A stretch of DNA of 13,745 bases from Planctomycetales bacterium (GTDB taxonomy: Bacteria; Planctomycetota; SZUA-567): assembly GCA_025997475.1 (NCBI GenBank), contig BNUQ01000050.1:1-13745 (forward strand), written 5' to 3'. Positions 8,309-13,745 of the stretch are shown here, one piece after another. The first letter of the stretch is position 1, and the number at the start of each line of letters is the position of its first letter. The notes beneath the pieces were generated by a model. It did no database searches. It was not told the DNA's origin and was given only the letters and a program-made list of their open reading frames with translations. Made by a program: the position numbers and the translations under genes.

Positions 8309-8815
8309 ATGACCATTCAACTAAACAACCGTCAATCGCTCACCGTTTATCACGGCAGTGATGTCATGGTGAAAGAACCGGAATTGCGGCAATCAACCCG
8401 CGCGCTTGATTTCGGCGGCGGATTTTATACGACGACTAATCGGCAACAGGCGGTCAATTTTGCGAAAAAAGTGCGCGCGCGCCAAAAAACGAACCAAAGT
8501 TACGTCAGCGTTTATACGGTTGACACGGTTCGCCTGATTGCCGACTTGAAAATTAAGGTCTTTCATCGCGCCGACGAAGAATGGTTAGATTTCGTTGCCG
8601 CGCATCGACGCAACGCCTATACCGGCGGAAATTTTGATGTCGTCTATGGACCGGTGGCCAATGACACTATTTTCAAGACCTTTATCGCTTACGAAAACGG
8701 CGTTTTAACCAAAGCCGAAACTCTCGCGCGGTTAAAAATCCGCAAATTATATAATCAGTTGGTTTTTGCTTCGGCACCGGCGCTGAAATATCTTACTTTT
8801 AGCGGAACCTTATGA
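8309..8815 (+). CDS. DUF3990 protein, ADP-ribosyltransferase-like
   Basis: The protein matches DUF3990: VYHGSDV at residues 13-19, LDFGGGFYTTTN at 33-44 followed by a helix that ends FAKKVRAR, the D-V-V-Y-G-P-V-A-N-D block at 110-119, and a C-terminal YNQLVFASAPALKYL. DUF3990 is placed with the ADP-ribosyltransferase fold: H15 in YHGS and Y40 in GFYTT fit the NAD-binding H and Y positions. A transferase toxin is therefore plausible but unproven. The ATG at 8309 gives 168 residues; an in-frame TTG at 8297, two bases past the csx1 stop, is an alternative, and neither has a clear Shine-Dalgarno, suggesting translation coupled to csx1. The stop overlaps the next gene by 4 bases. The usual partner DUF3791 follows two genes later. 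Confidence 0.8.
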   Translation: MTIQLNNRQSLTVYHGSDVMVKEPELRQSTRALDFGGGFYTTTNRQQAVNFAKKVRARQKTNQSYVSVYTVDTVRLIADLKIKVFHRADEEWLDFVAAHRRNAYTGGNFDVVYGPVANDTIFKTFIAYENGVLTKAETLARLKIRKLYNQLVFASAPALKYLTFSGTL

Positions 8816-9051
8816 CCCCCGTTCAATTCAAAGCCACGCTCCAAATGCTCGTTCCCGCCGTCGTGCGGACGTTAATGACGCGGCAAAAAACCTCGCTCTT
8901 ACCGGCGGTCTCTTTATTCTATCAATCAAACTTATACCGCGACCTCGAAAACGAAAAAACCAAATTGTGGCATCTCAGTTCGGCGGCATTGATTGATTTA
9001 TTACAAGAAGAACTCGCTACCGGTAAGATAAATTACCCGGAGGAAGCATGA
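8812..9051 (+). CDS. Small protein of DUF3990/DUF3791 cassette
   Basis: This 79-residue protein has no named family that I recognise. It is helical at the N-terminus (QFKATLQMLVPAVVRTLM), has a central LFYQSNLYRDLENEKTKLWHLS segment, and ends LLQEELATGKINYPEEA. From memory, proteins with a similar middle (Y-x-S-x-x-Y-x-x-L-x-x-E-x-T-K-L-W) accompany DUF3990 and DUF3791 in other bacteria; this recollection needs a search. It overlaps its neighbours by 4 bases on both sides (ATGA at 8812 and 9048), so it is an integral part of a three-gene cassette. It could be an antitoxin or scaffold subunit. Confidence 0.7.
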   Translation: MTPVQFKATLQMLVPAVVRTLMTRQKTSLLPAVSLFYQSNLYRDLENEKTKLWHLSSAALIDLLQEELATGKINYPEEA

Positions 9052-9287
9052 CACTCGCCGACCTCAAAACCGATTTTTTGATTTATGTTATCGAAGAATA
9101 CAAATTTGCGGAAAAATTATCCGGCAAAGAAGTGGCGGCGTTGTTCGAGCAACACCGCGTTTTTACTTATGTGCTTGAGCATTATGAAGCGTTGCACACT
9201 ACCGGCGGTCAATATATCGTTGAGGATATAAATCTGTTTATCCGCGCCGCCAAGGAATCGTTATGCCCCGCGCCTACGTCTTGCTGA
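9048..9287 (+). CDS. DUF3791 protein, probable partner of DUF3990
   Basis: The sequence DFLIYVIEEYKFAEKLSGKEVAALFEQ (from residue 9), then YVLEHYEALHTTGGQYIVEDINLFI, is a clear DUF3791 signature. These ~75-residue helical proteins commonly neighbour DUF3990 genes and are the probable antitoxin or regulatory partner; their biochemical function is not established. CGGAGGAAGC before the ATG is a good ribosome site. The last residues (ESLCPAPTSC) come from sequence shared with the start of the next gene, with which it overlaps by 25 bases; that tail is probably not functionally important. Confidence 0.83.
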   Translation: MTLADLKTDFLIYVIEEYKFAEKLSGKEVAALFEQHRVFTYVLEHYEALHTTGGQYIVEDINLFIRAAKESLCPAPTSC

Positions 9288-9667
9288 ATCATCAACTCAC
9301 CGACCGGCAAATCGCCGAATTGCGCGACGATTTCGGCGCGGTGGAAATTATGCCGGCGCCGGAAAATTTGGCGGCGCAATGGGCGTCAATTCCGACCGAC
9401 CGCGAACTCACCGCCGCGATGCTGGCGCCGTTTATTGATTGGTTAAACGCCGCCGCGCCCGCCGATGTCGTCGTCATTCAGGGCGAATTTGGCGCCGTTT
9501 TCGCGTTAGTCGATTATGCGTTGCGCCGCGGACTGCTGCCGCTTCATTCCGTAACCAAGCGCGTCGCCCACGAAACCCGCGACGGTGAAATCGTTCGCCG
9601 CAGTTACGTTTTTGAACACGTTCTCTTTCGGCGCTATCGCGACTATGCCGCTTTAACTTTTTTGTGA
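9263..9667 (+). CDS. csx20: Csx20-like protein, probable cOA ring nuclease
   Basis: This 134-residue protein fits Csx20: an opening YVLLNHQLTDRQIAELRDDFG, an acidic midsection with LAAQWASIP, the loop VVVIQGEFGAVF (residues 69-80; family form is roughly V-x-V-Q-G-D-F-G) and the end VFEHVLFRRYRDY. Csx20 is a CRISPR-associated family found with type III systems and grouped with Csx15 and Csx16 as CARF-like proteins that break down or bind cyclic oligoadenylate. A role in switching off Csx1 is therefore expected. AAGGAATCGTT precedes the ATG. It overlaps the DUF3791 gene by 25 bases, and the cas1 GTG (9664) overlaps its stop. Family assignment is from memory of the motif pattern, so a profile search would confirm it. 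Confidence 0.72.
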   Translation: MPRAYVLLNHQLTDRQIAELRDDFGAVEIMPAPENLAAQWASIPTDRELTAAMLAPFIDWLNAAAPADVVVIQGEFGAVFALVDYALRRGLLPLHSVTKRVAHETRDGEIVRRSYVFEHVLFRRYRDYAALTFL

Positions 9668-9678
9668 TTAAATCTGCT

Positions 9679-10719
9679 ATGCGCAAACTCTTAAACACTC
9701 TCTACGTCGGCACCCAAGGCGCGTATCTCCACCGCGAGGGCGAGACGGTCGTCGTCGAAGTCGAAAAAGTCAAACGTCTGCAATTGCCGATTCACACGCT
9801 CGACGGCATCGTTTGTTTCGGCAATGTGTTATGCTCGCCGTTTTTGCTGGGTTTCTGCGCCGAGCGCGATGTCGCGGTGTCGTTTCTCACCGAATACGGA
9901 AAATTTCTCGCGTCGGTGCGCGGACCGGTCAGCGGCAACGTGCGGTTGCGGCGCCGACAATATCGAATGGCGGACGACGAAACCGCGACGCGCCAAATCG
10001 CCGCGAATGTCGTCGTCGGCAAAATCGCCAACAGCCGCGTCGTCGTCAAGCGCACGCTCCGCGACCACGAAAGCAAAGTCGATGCCGCCGCGCTGAAAAA
10101 TGCCGCGAACGTTCTCGAACACGCCGCTCGGCAAGTCCCCGCCGCTCGCACGAGCGACGAAGTTCGCGGCTTTGAAGGCACTGCCGCCGCCGCGTATTTC
10201 GGCGTTTTCAATCATTTGATTATTGAGCAAAAAGACGATTTCGTGTTTCGGGAACGGAGTCGCCGCCCGCCGCTTGACGAGGTCAACGCTCTGCTTTCGT
10301 TTATTTACACGTTGCTTACGCACGATGTCCGCTCGGCGCTCGAAACCGTCGGGCTGGACCCGCAAGTCGGTTTTTTGCATCGCGACCGTTCGGGGCGGCA
10401 CGGTTTGGCGTTGGATATGATTGAGGAGTTTCGCGCGGTGATTGCCGACCGTTTGGTGTTGTCGCTTATCAATCGGCGCCAATTAAGCCGGCGCGATTTT
10501 TGCCACGCCGGCAACGACGAACGCGGCGCCGTAACGATGAGCGACAGCGCGCGAAAAACCGTGTTGGTCGAATATCAAAATCGCAAGCAAGAAGAAATTC
10601 ATCACCCGTTCATCGACGAGTCGCTAAAAATCGGTTTGTTATTTTTCGTGCAGGCAAATTTGCTCGCGCGGCATATTCGCGGCGACCTCGACGGCTACCC
10701 GCCGTTTTTCTGGCGATAA
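9679..10719 (+). CDS. cas1: Cas1 integrase, subtype I-C-like
   Basis: Cas1 integrates new spacers together with Cas2. The start MRKLLNTLYVGTQGAYLHREGE is that of subtype I-C Cas1 proteins, so ATG 9679 is preferred over the in-frame GTG at 9664. The beta-rich N-terminal domain includes VSFLTEYGKFLASV (about 67-80). The catalytic helical domain has E166 in RGFEGTAAAAYF, H234 in GFLHRDRSGRHG, and D246/E249 in LALDMIEEFRAVIADRL, so the active site is complete. It has 346 residues, a normal length. It is the last gene of the operon; no cas2 or cas4 follows. It starts just after the csx20-like gene, and a hairpin terminator lies 30 bases after its stop. A type III operon with a I-C-like Cas1 suggests exchange of the adaptation gene. 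Confidence 0.93.
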   Translation: MRKLLNTLYVGTQGAYLHREGETVVVEVEKVKRLQLPIHTLDGIVCFGNVLCSPFLLGFCAERDVAVSFLTEYGKFLASVRGPVSGNVRLRRRQYRMADDETATRQIAANVVVGKIANSRVVVKRTLRDHESKVDAAALKNAANVLEHAARQVPAARTSDEVRGFEGTAAAAYFGVFNHLIIEQKDDFVFRERSRRPPLDEVNALLSFIYTLLTHDVRSALETVGLDPQVGFLHRDRSGRHGLALDMIEEFRAVIADRLVLSLINRRQLSRRDFCHAGNDERGAVTMSDSARKTVLVEYQNRKQEEIHHPFIDESLKIGLLFFVQANLLARHIRGDLDGYPPFFWR

Positions 10720-10748
10720 AATAAAACGAGCGTAGGGACATCAACGAA

Positions 10749-10771
10749 GCACCGCCCCGGCGTGCCTTTTT
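10749..10771 (+). terminator. Rho-independent terminator after cas1
   Basis: The GC-rich stem GCAC-GC...GC-GTGC (10749-10765, one bulged C) is followed by a C and five Ts. It lies 30 bases after the cas1 stop and before the next gene and is likely to end the cas operon transcript. A wider AAGCAC/GTGCTT pair (10747-10752 and 10773-10778) could alternatively close around it. Confidence 0.65.
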
Positions 10772-10809
10772 GTGCTTGGCTAATTAACGGCTTTGCGGGA
10801 TTTTTTACC

Positions 10810-10814
10810 GGAGG
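10810..10814 (+). promoter_or_regulatory. Shine-Dalgarno selecting the CARF-radical SAM start
   Basis: GGAGG, 8 bases before ATG 10823, decides for this start over an upstream in-frame TTG at 10793, which would place this site inside the gene. It also makes the protein begin as RtcR proteins do. Confidence 0.7.
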
Positions 10815-10822
10815 ATTGGGTT

Positions 10823-12355
10823 ATGAGCAGAATTATTTTTGGCTTTCTCGGCACCGATTTGGATAACGCCCAAACCGGCGAAGACCGTTGGCAGAAATGG
10901 CGCCCGACGGTCTCACTTTTTTCTGATGAAAATTTTCCAATTGACGAATTTCACCTTTTTCACGGGAATGGTCACAAGGAATTGGCGCAGACCGTGTTGA
11001 GCGATATTCGTGAAAAATCACCGGTAACCCGCTTGCACGATGAAACAATGAGTTTTACCAACCCGTGGGATTTTGAAGAAGTGTTTGAAAAATCATTTGA
11101 TTTCTTCAAAAATTATGCTTTCAAACCGCAAGAAAATGAATATCTGTTTAATATCGCCACCGGCACGCACGTGATGCAAATCGTGGTTTTCTCGCTCATC
11201 AACGCCCGCATTTTTCCCGGAAAATTGCTTCAAACCAAACCGCGCAACGATAAAAAATTCCCATGGAAAGGCGTTCCGGCAAGCATTGATTTGGCATTGG
11301 AAAAATACGCGCGCATTACACAACTTTTCCGTCAAGAATATGTCAATAATATCAAGGCGTTAATGCTGGAGACGCCGACGCGTCCGGCGGCGCCGGAAAG
11401 CGATGCGGAACCGAAATTTTCCGTGATTTGGAATGTTACCCATAAATGCGCGTGGGATTGCGCGTTTTGCTGTATGGATTCGCGTCCACAAACCGCTCGC
11501 TTCGAAATGAGTTTTGCGCAAAAAATGGCGGTCGCGGAGAAACTCAAAGAAGTTGCCGAAAAGTCGCCCGGCGTGAACTGCCGCGTGGACCTTTCCGGCG
11601 GGGAAGTGATGCTCAATCGAGACGAACATCTGCCGCTAATCAAGCGTTTATCGCAAAATCTCGGTAAAGACAACGTGGGATTAAGTTGTTCGGGCAAGAA
11701 CATCGACGAAGGCACCGCGCAAAAATTAGCGGAAGTTATCGCGGATGTCGAGATGACGATGGACGCCGCTCCCGGCGTGGATTTCCCCTATCGCCCCAAA
11801 AAATATCATCAGACCGCCGGCGACAGCGCGCGCCGACTGAAAAAATGCGGCGTAACCGTCGGACTGCAAACAGTGCTCACGCAACATCACAAAAATCCGC
11901 GAATCTTGGAAGACCTCTATGCGTGGTTGTGCGAGAATCATATCGACCATTGGAGTATCCTGAAATTTTTCCCGGCGGGGCGCGGCAATTCATACCCCTA
12001 TTTGGAATTAAGCGACAACGAATGCGTGGAATTAGGCAAACGGATTCGGCAATTAGACGCGCAAAATTCCGCGCCGAAACCGCAACTCGATTTCCACTAT
12101 CTTTTACCCGGCACGGAAAAAAACAGTCATTGCCGTTGTGTGAGAAAATCCATCGGCATTCTGCCGGACGGCCGAGCGGTCGCCTGTTTTTGGGCGGTGG
12201 GCGAAGACGGGCATTTGCGCGACCCGCGCTTTTTATTAGGCGATGTTACGCAACAACCCTTAACCGAGATTTTGGCAAGCAAAAATTCGCAGTATTGGCG
12301 GGATTATTGCGCTAATCATCGCGAGTGCGCGTTATGTAATCATTCGGGAGAATAA
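10823..12355 (+). CDS. RtcR-type CARF domain fused to radical SAM/SPASM-like enzyme
   Basis: Residues 1-172 closely follow the N-terminal CARF sensor domain of RtcR: GFLGTDLD (7-14), RWQKWRPT (22-29), NPWDFEEV (80-87), ATGTHVMQI (112-120), then the FPGKLLQT and ASIDLALEKYARI blocks. In RtcR this domain controls a sigma54 AAA+ module; here the continuation is instead a radical SAM domain, with cluster motif C209-x3-C213-x2-C216, an SGGE motif (258-261), and a TIM-barrel pattern. C439-x10-G-x4-C455 and C496-x5-C502-x2-C505 look like a reduced SPASM/twitch auxiliary cluster. The total is 510 residues. The start at 10823 has GGAGG 8 bases before it; a TTG at 10793 is less likely. The gene lies after the cas operon terminator. 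The substrate is unknown; it is predicted to be switched by a nucleotide or RNA-end ligand. Confidence 0.88.
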   Translation: MSRIIFGFLGTDLDNAQTGEDRWQKWRPTVSLFSDENFPIDEFHLFHGNGHKELAQTVLSDIREKSPVTRLHDETMSFTNPWDFEEVFEKSFDFFKNYAFKPQENEYLFNIATGTHVMQIVVFSLINARIFPGKLLQTKPRNDKKFPWKGVPASIDLALEKYARITQLFRQEYVNNIKALMLETPTRPAAPESDAEPKFSVIWNVTHKCAWDCAFCCMDSRPQTARFEMSFAQKMAVAEKLKEVAEKSPGVNCRVDLSGGEVMLNRDEHLPLIKRLSQNLGKDNVGLSCSGKNIDEGTAQKLAEVIADVEMTMDAAPGVDFPYRPKKYHQTAGDSARRLKKCGVTVGLQTVLTQHHKNPRILEDLYAWLCENHIDHWSILKFFPAGRGNSYPYLELSDNECVELGKRIRQLDAQNSAPKPQLDFHYLLPGTEKNSHCRCVRKSIGILPDGRAVACFWAVGEDGHLRDPRFLLGDVTQQPLTEILASKNSQYWRDYCANHRECALCNHSGE

Positions 12356-12360
12356 AAGCG

Positions 12361-13338
12361 ATGTGCGTTTTTTATGGGTTAAGTTTGTTGTCAGGTTTCT
12401 TAGAGGTCGGACCGCTGGTATATGTTTATCAGCAGACCGGCGAGCCGGCATTGGCGCTTTTGGCGGTGTTATGCTACCAAATCGGGAATATGGCGCCGGG
12501 TTTATCCGGCAAAGCGACGGTCATTGCGTCGATGCTCGCGGTGGTCGGTTTGGTCCTCGCGCTAATTCCCGAAGTGCCGGGGCAATATGTAATTTTATCC
12601 CTCGCAGTTTTATGCGCGTCGGCGGCGATTCAATCGCTCCGCAGTGTGATGAAAGCGGACGCTCCCGCGATGGTAAAACGCAGTATGCGCATCATCGGCT
12701 TTGCGTCCGGTTTTTTCTGGCATCCCCTTTCTGGGCTTATCGGGCTGGTCATTATTTTCGGCGTCGCCTTGCGCCATAAAGATATTTTACCGGCAAAAAC
12801 CGCGTTTTTCGCGCCGGCGCCGCTGACAAAATTGCATTGGGCGATGTTCTTTCACCAGTTACACTATTTTGTTTATTGCTACGCAGTGTTGCTTTTCGCC
12901 TGCGCCAAGGGCGGCGTTTGGTTGGCGCTCGCGTTGTTTGTGATTAGTTGGCTGACTTATACGTTCAGCCCACGACTTCCTTTTTATCGCGGGAACAATT
13001 ACCTGACGATTTTCCTCGCGGGACATTCTTTTTTACTCGCGGTATTATTAGGGTTATTCTTTAGCGAAAATGATATTATTCGCCTGATTTTATGGGCGTT
13101 GACCGGCGTCGGCGCCACCACCGTGTTTTGTTTCGGTAAAATATCCCAAGATGACCGTAATCTCCCGTTCGCCGAAAACGCGGGGCATGTCATTGGGGTT
13201 TTACTGTGTTTAATCGTTTTTTTAGTGAGTAAAAATTTGGTCGATACGGTGTCTGTTGCCGCTGTTTTCGTGTTGGTCGCGTTATTTTTAATGGCTGGGG
13301 GACGGAGAGAAAAATGCTCATTAAACCGGTTGCCGTAA
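12361..13338 (+). CDS. Integral membrane protein, ~11 transmembrane segments
   Basis: Not recognised as a named family. The 325 residues contain about 11 hydrophobic helices, roughly at 3-24, 32-48, 52-70, 75-93, 120-136, 157-178, 182-200, 212-233, 238-258, 270-287 and 291-310, with short charged loops (for example KHRD-type and MKADAP). The layout of two related-looking halves, and the TM1 segment followed by QQTGEPALALL, suggest an MFS-like carrier, but no diagnostic loop motif is visible. It begins 5 bases after the CARF-radical SAM gene, whose 3' end supplies a GGGAG ribosome site, and overlaps the next radical SAM gene by 25 bases, so the three are co-transcribed. It could export or import the product of the radical SAM enzymes, or act as their membrane target. 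Confidence 0.82.
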   Translation: MCVFYGLSLLSGFLEVGPLVYVYQQTGEPALALLAVLCYQIGNMAPGLSGKATVIASMLAVVGLVLALIPEVPGQYVILSLAVLCASAAIQSLRSVMKADAPAMVKRSMRIIGFASGFFWHPLSGLIGLVIIFGVALRHKDILPAKTAFFAPAPLTKLHWAMFFHQLHYFVYCYAVLLFACAKGGVWLALALFVISWLTYTFSPRLPFYRGNNYLTIFLAGHSFLLAVLLGLFFSENDIIRLILWALTGVGATTVFCFGKISQDDRNLPFAENAGHVIGVLLCLIVFLVSKNLVDTVSVAAVFVLVALFLMAGGRREKCSLNRLP

Positions 13339-13745
13339 AAAATATCCTCACTAAATCGAAGTTGCCGGCGGCGGATTATGTCATCAATCCGTATATCGGT
13401 TGCAACCACCATTGCGTTTATTGCTACGCCGAATTTATGTCGCGTTTTACGGGGCATACCGGCGAAAAATGGGGGGATTTTATGGACGTAAAAGAAGGAT
13501 ATAAAATTCCGTCCACCGACAAAATGGCGGGACAGACGATTCTTCTTGGCTCGGCGACCGACCCTTACAATCCGTTAGAAAAAAAATACGAGAAAACGCG
13601 GAGTGTCCTACTCCAACTGGCGAACAGTCCCGCGGATATTGAAATTTTAACCAAATCGCCGTTAGTGTTGCGGGATATTGACCTGCTGTCGCCGATGAAG
13701 CGCGTCCGCGTGGGGATTTCGCTTTCCTGCACTGACGAAACGTTC
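13314..13745 (+). CDS. SplB-like radical SAM protein (3' partial)
   Basis: The frame runs from ATG 13314 to the window end, giving 144 residues. It has the opening KNILTKSKLPAADYVINPYIG, the cluster motif C30-x3-C34-x2-C37 within GCNHHCVYCYAEFMSRF, FTGHTGEKWGDFMDVK (45-60), TILLGSATDPYNPLEKKYEKTR, and EILTKSPLVLRDIDLL. This is the pattern of the SplB-like radical SAM group (COG1533), related to spore photoproduct lyase but mostly of unknown substrate. The family is usually ~280-300 residues, so about half is seen. GGAGAG precedes the start, which lies inside the end of the membrane protein gene. Its place after a CARF-radical SAM protein suggests joint action in one pathway. Confidence 0.86.
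   Translation, partial: MLIKPVAVKNILTKSKLPAADYVINPYIGCNHHCVYCYAEFMSRFTGHTGEKWGDFMDVKEGYKIPSTDKMAGQTILLGSATDPYNPLEKKYEKTRSVLLQLANSPADIEILTKSPLVLRDIDLLSPMKRVRVGISLSCTDETF

Larger units (their letters stand above)
10720..10822 (+). other. Intergenic boundary between cas operon and CARF-radical SAM unit
   Basis: This 103-base stretch is the longest non-coding part of the window. It holds the terminator described above and the ribosome site for the next gene. I find no convincing -35/-10 pair, no CRISPR repeat and no cas2-like reading frame in it. A promoter for the downstream genes must be either weak, unrecognised, or replaced by read-through. Confidence 0.6.

Noticed and set aside
9829..10482. 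217-codon open frame on the - strand opposite cas1
   Set aside because: It is an antisense shadow of a well-supported cas1 with all catalytic motifs; the protein is arginine-rich without recognisable motifs and has no ribosome site.
10793..10822. TTG start 30 bases upstream for the CARF-radical SAM gene
   Set aside because: It would place the GGAGG site inside the gene and adds residues before the RtcR-like N-terminus, which normally begins at the methionine chosen.
11686..12315. 209-codon + strand frame within the radical SAM gene
   Set aside because: It is out of frame inside a conserved domain, arginine-rich and without any motif; a shadow from GC-rich codon use.
12999..13457. 152-codon - strand frame across the membrane protein and SplB-like genes
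   Set aside because: It runs antisense over two supported genes and shows no domain pattern.
1..13745. CRISPR array
   Set aside because: No set of regularly spaced identical 25-40 base repeats was seen anywhere; the only tandem repeats are 9-base units within genes.

Overview
The window holds most of a type III-B (Cmr) CRISPR-Cas operon, all on the + strand, followed by a separate three-gene unit with an unusual signal-sensor/radical-SAM fusion. No rRNA, tRNA or other taxonomic marker is present. The composition is mid-GC with strong use of gcg/gcc codons. Cas1 is of the subtype I-C kind, and the embedded DUF3990/DUF3791 cassette is a family I associate mainly with anaerobic bacteria, so a bacterium, possibly anaerobic, is likely. 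I cannot name a phylum.

Region 1 (1-10719) reads as one transcription unit: cmr1 (5' end cut by the window), cas10/cmr2, cmr3, cmr4, cmr5, a small antitoxin-like gene, a PIN-domain gene, cmr6, csx1 (CARF-HEPN), a DUF3990 ADP-ribosyltransferase-like gene, a small unknown gene, a DUF3791 gene, a Csx20-like gene and cas1. Gaps are at most about 40 bases and many neighbours overlap by 4-25 bases. Cas10 is short, starts directly at its GPVQ motif and lacks the N-terminal HD nuclease, but keeps the GGDD cyclase motif. Immunity therefore probably combines target RNA cutting by Cmr4 with cyclic oligoadenylate (cOA) signalling. Csx1 is the expected cOA-activated RNase and the Csx20-like protein a probable signal-degrading ring nuclease. 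Two toxin-antitoxin-like cassettes (antitoxin/PIN and DUF3990/small/DUF3791) sit inside the operon, one of them between core cmr genes.

A hairpin plus T-run at 10749-10771 probably ends the cas transcript. Region 2 (10823-13745) encodes a protein whose N-terminal ~170 residues closely resemble the CARF sensor domain of RtcR, fused to a radical SAM domain with a partial SPASM/twitch cysteine set. It is followed by a protein of about 11 membrane segments and a second radical SAM protein of the SplB-like type, cut by the window end. This CARF-radical SAM/membrane/radical SAM set is the most unusual part of the window. It could be a signal-activated effector or modification system tied to the cOA or RNA-cleavage products of the neighbouring CRISPR system. 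That link is inferred from gene content and proximity only.

No CRISPR array, cas2 or cas6 is visible in the window.
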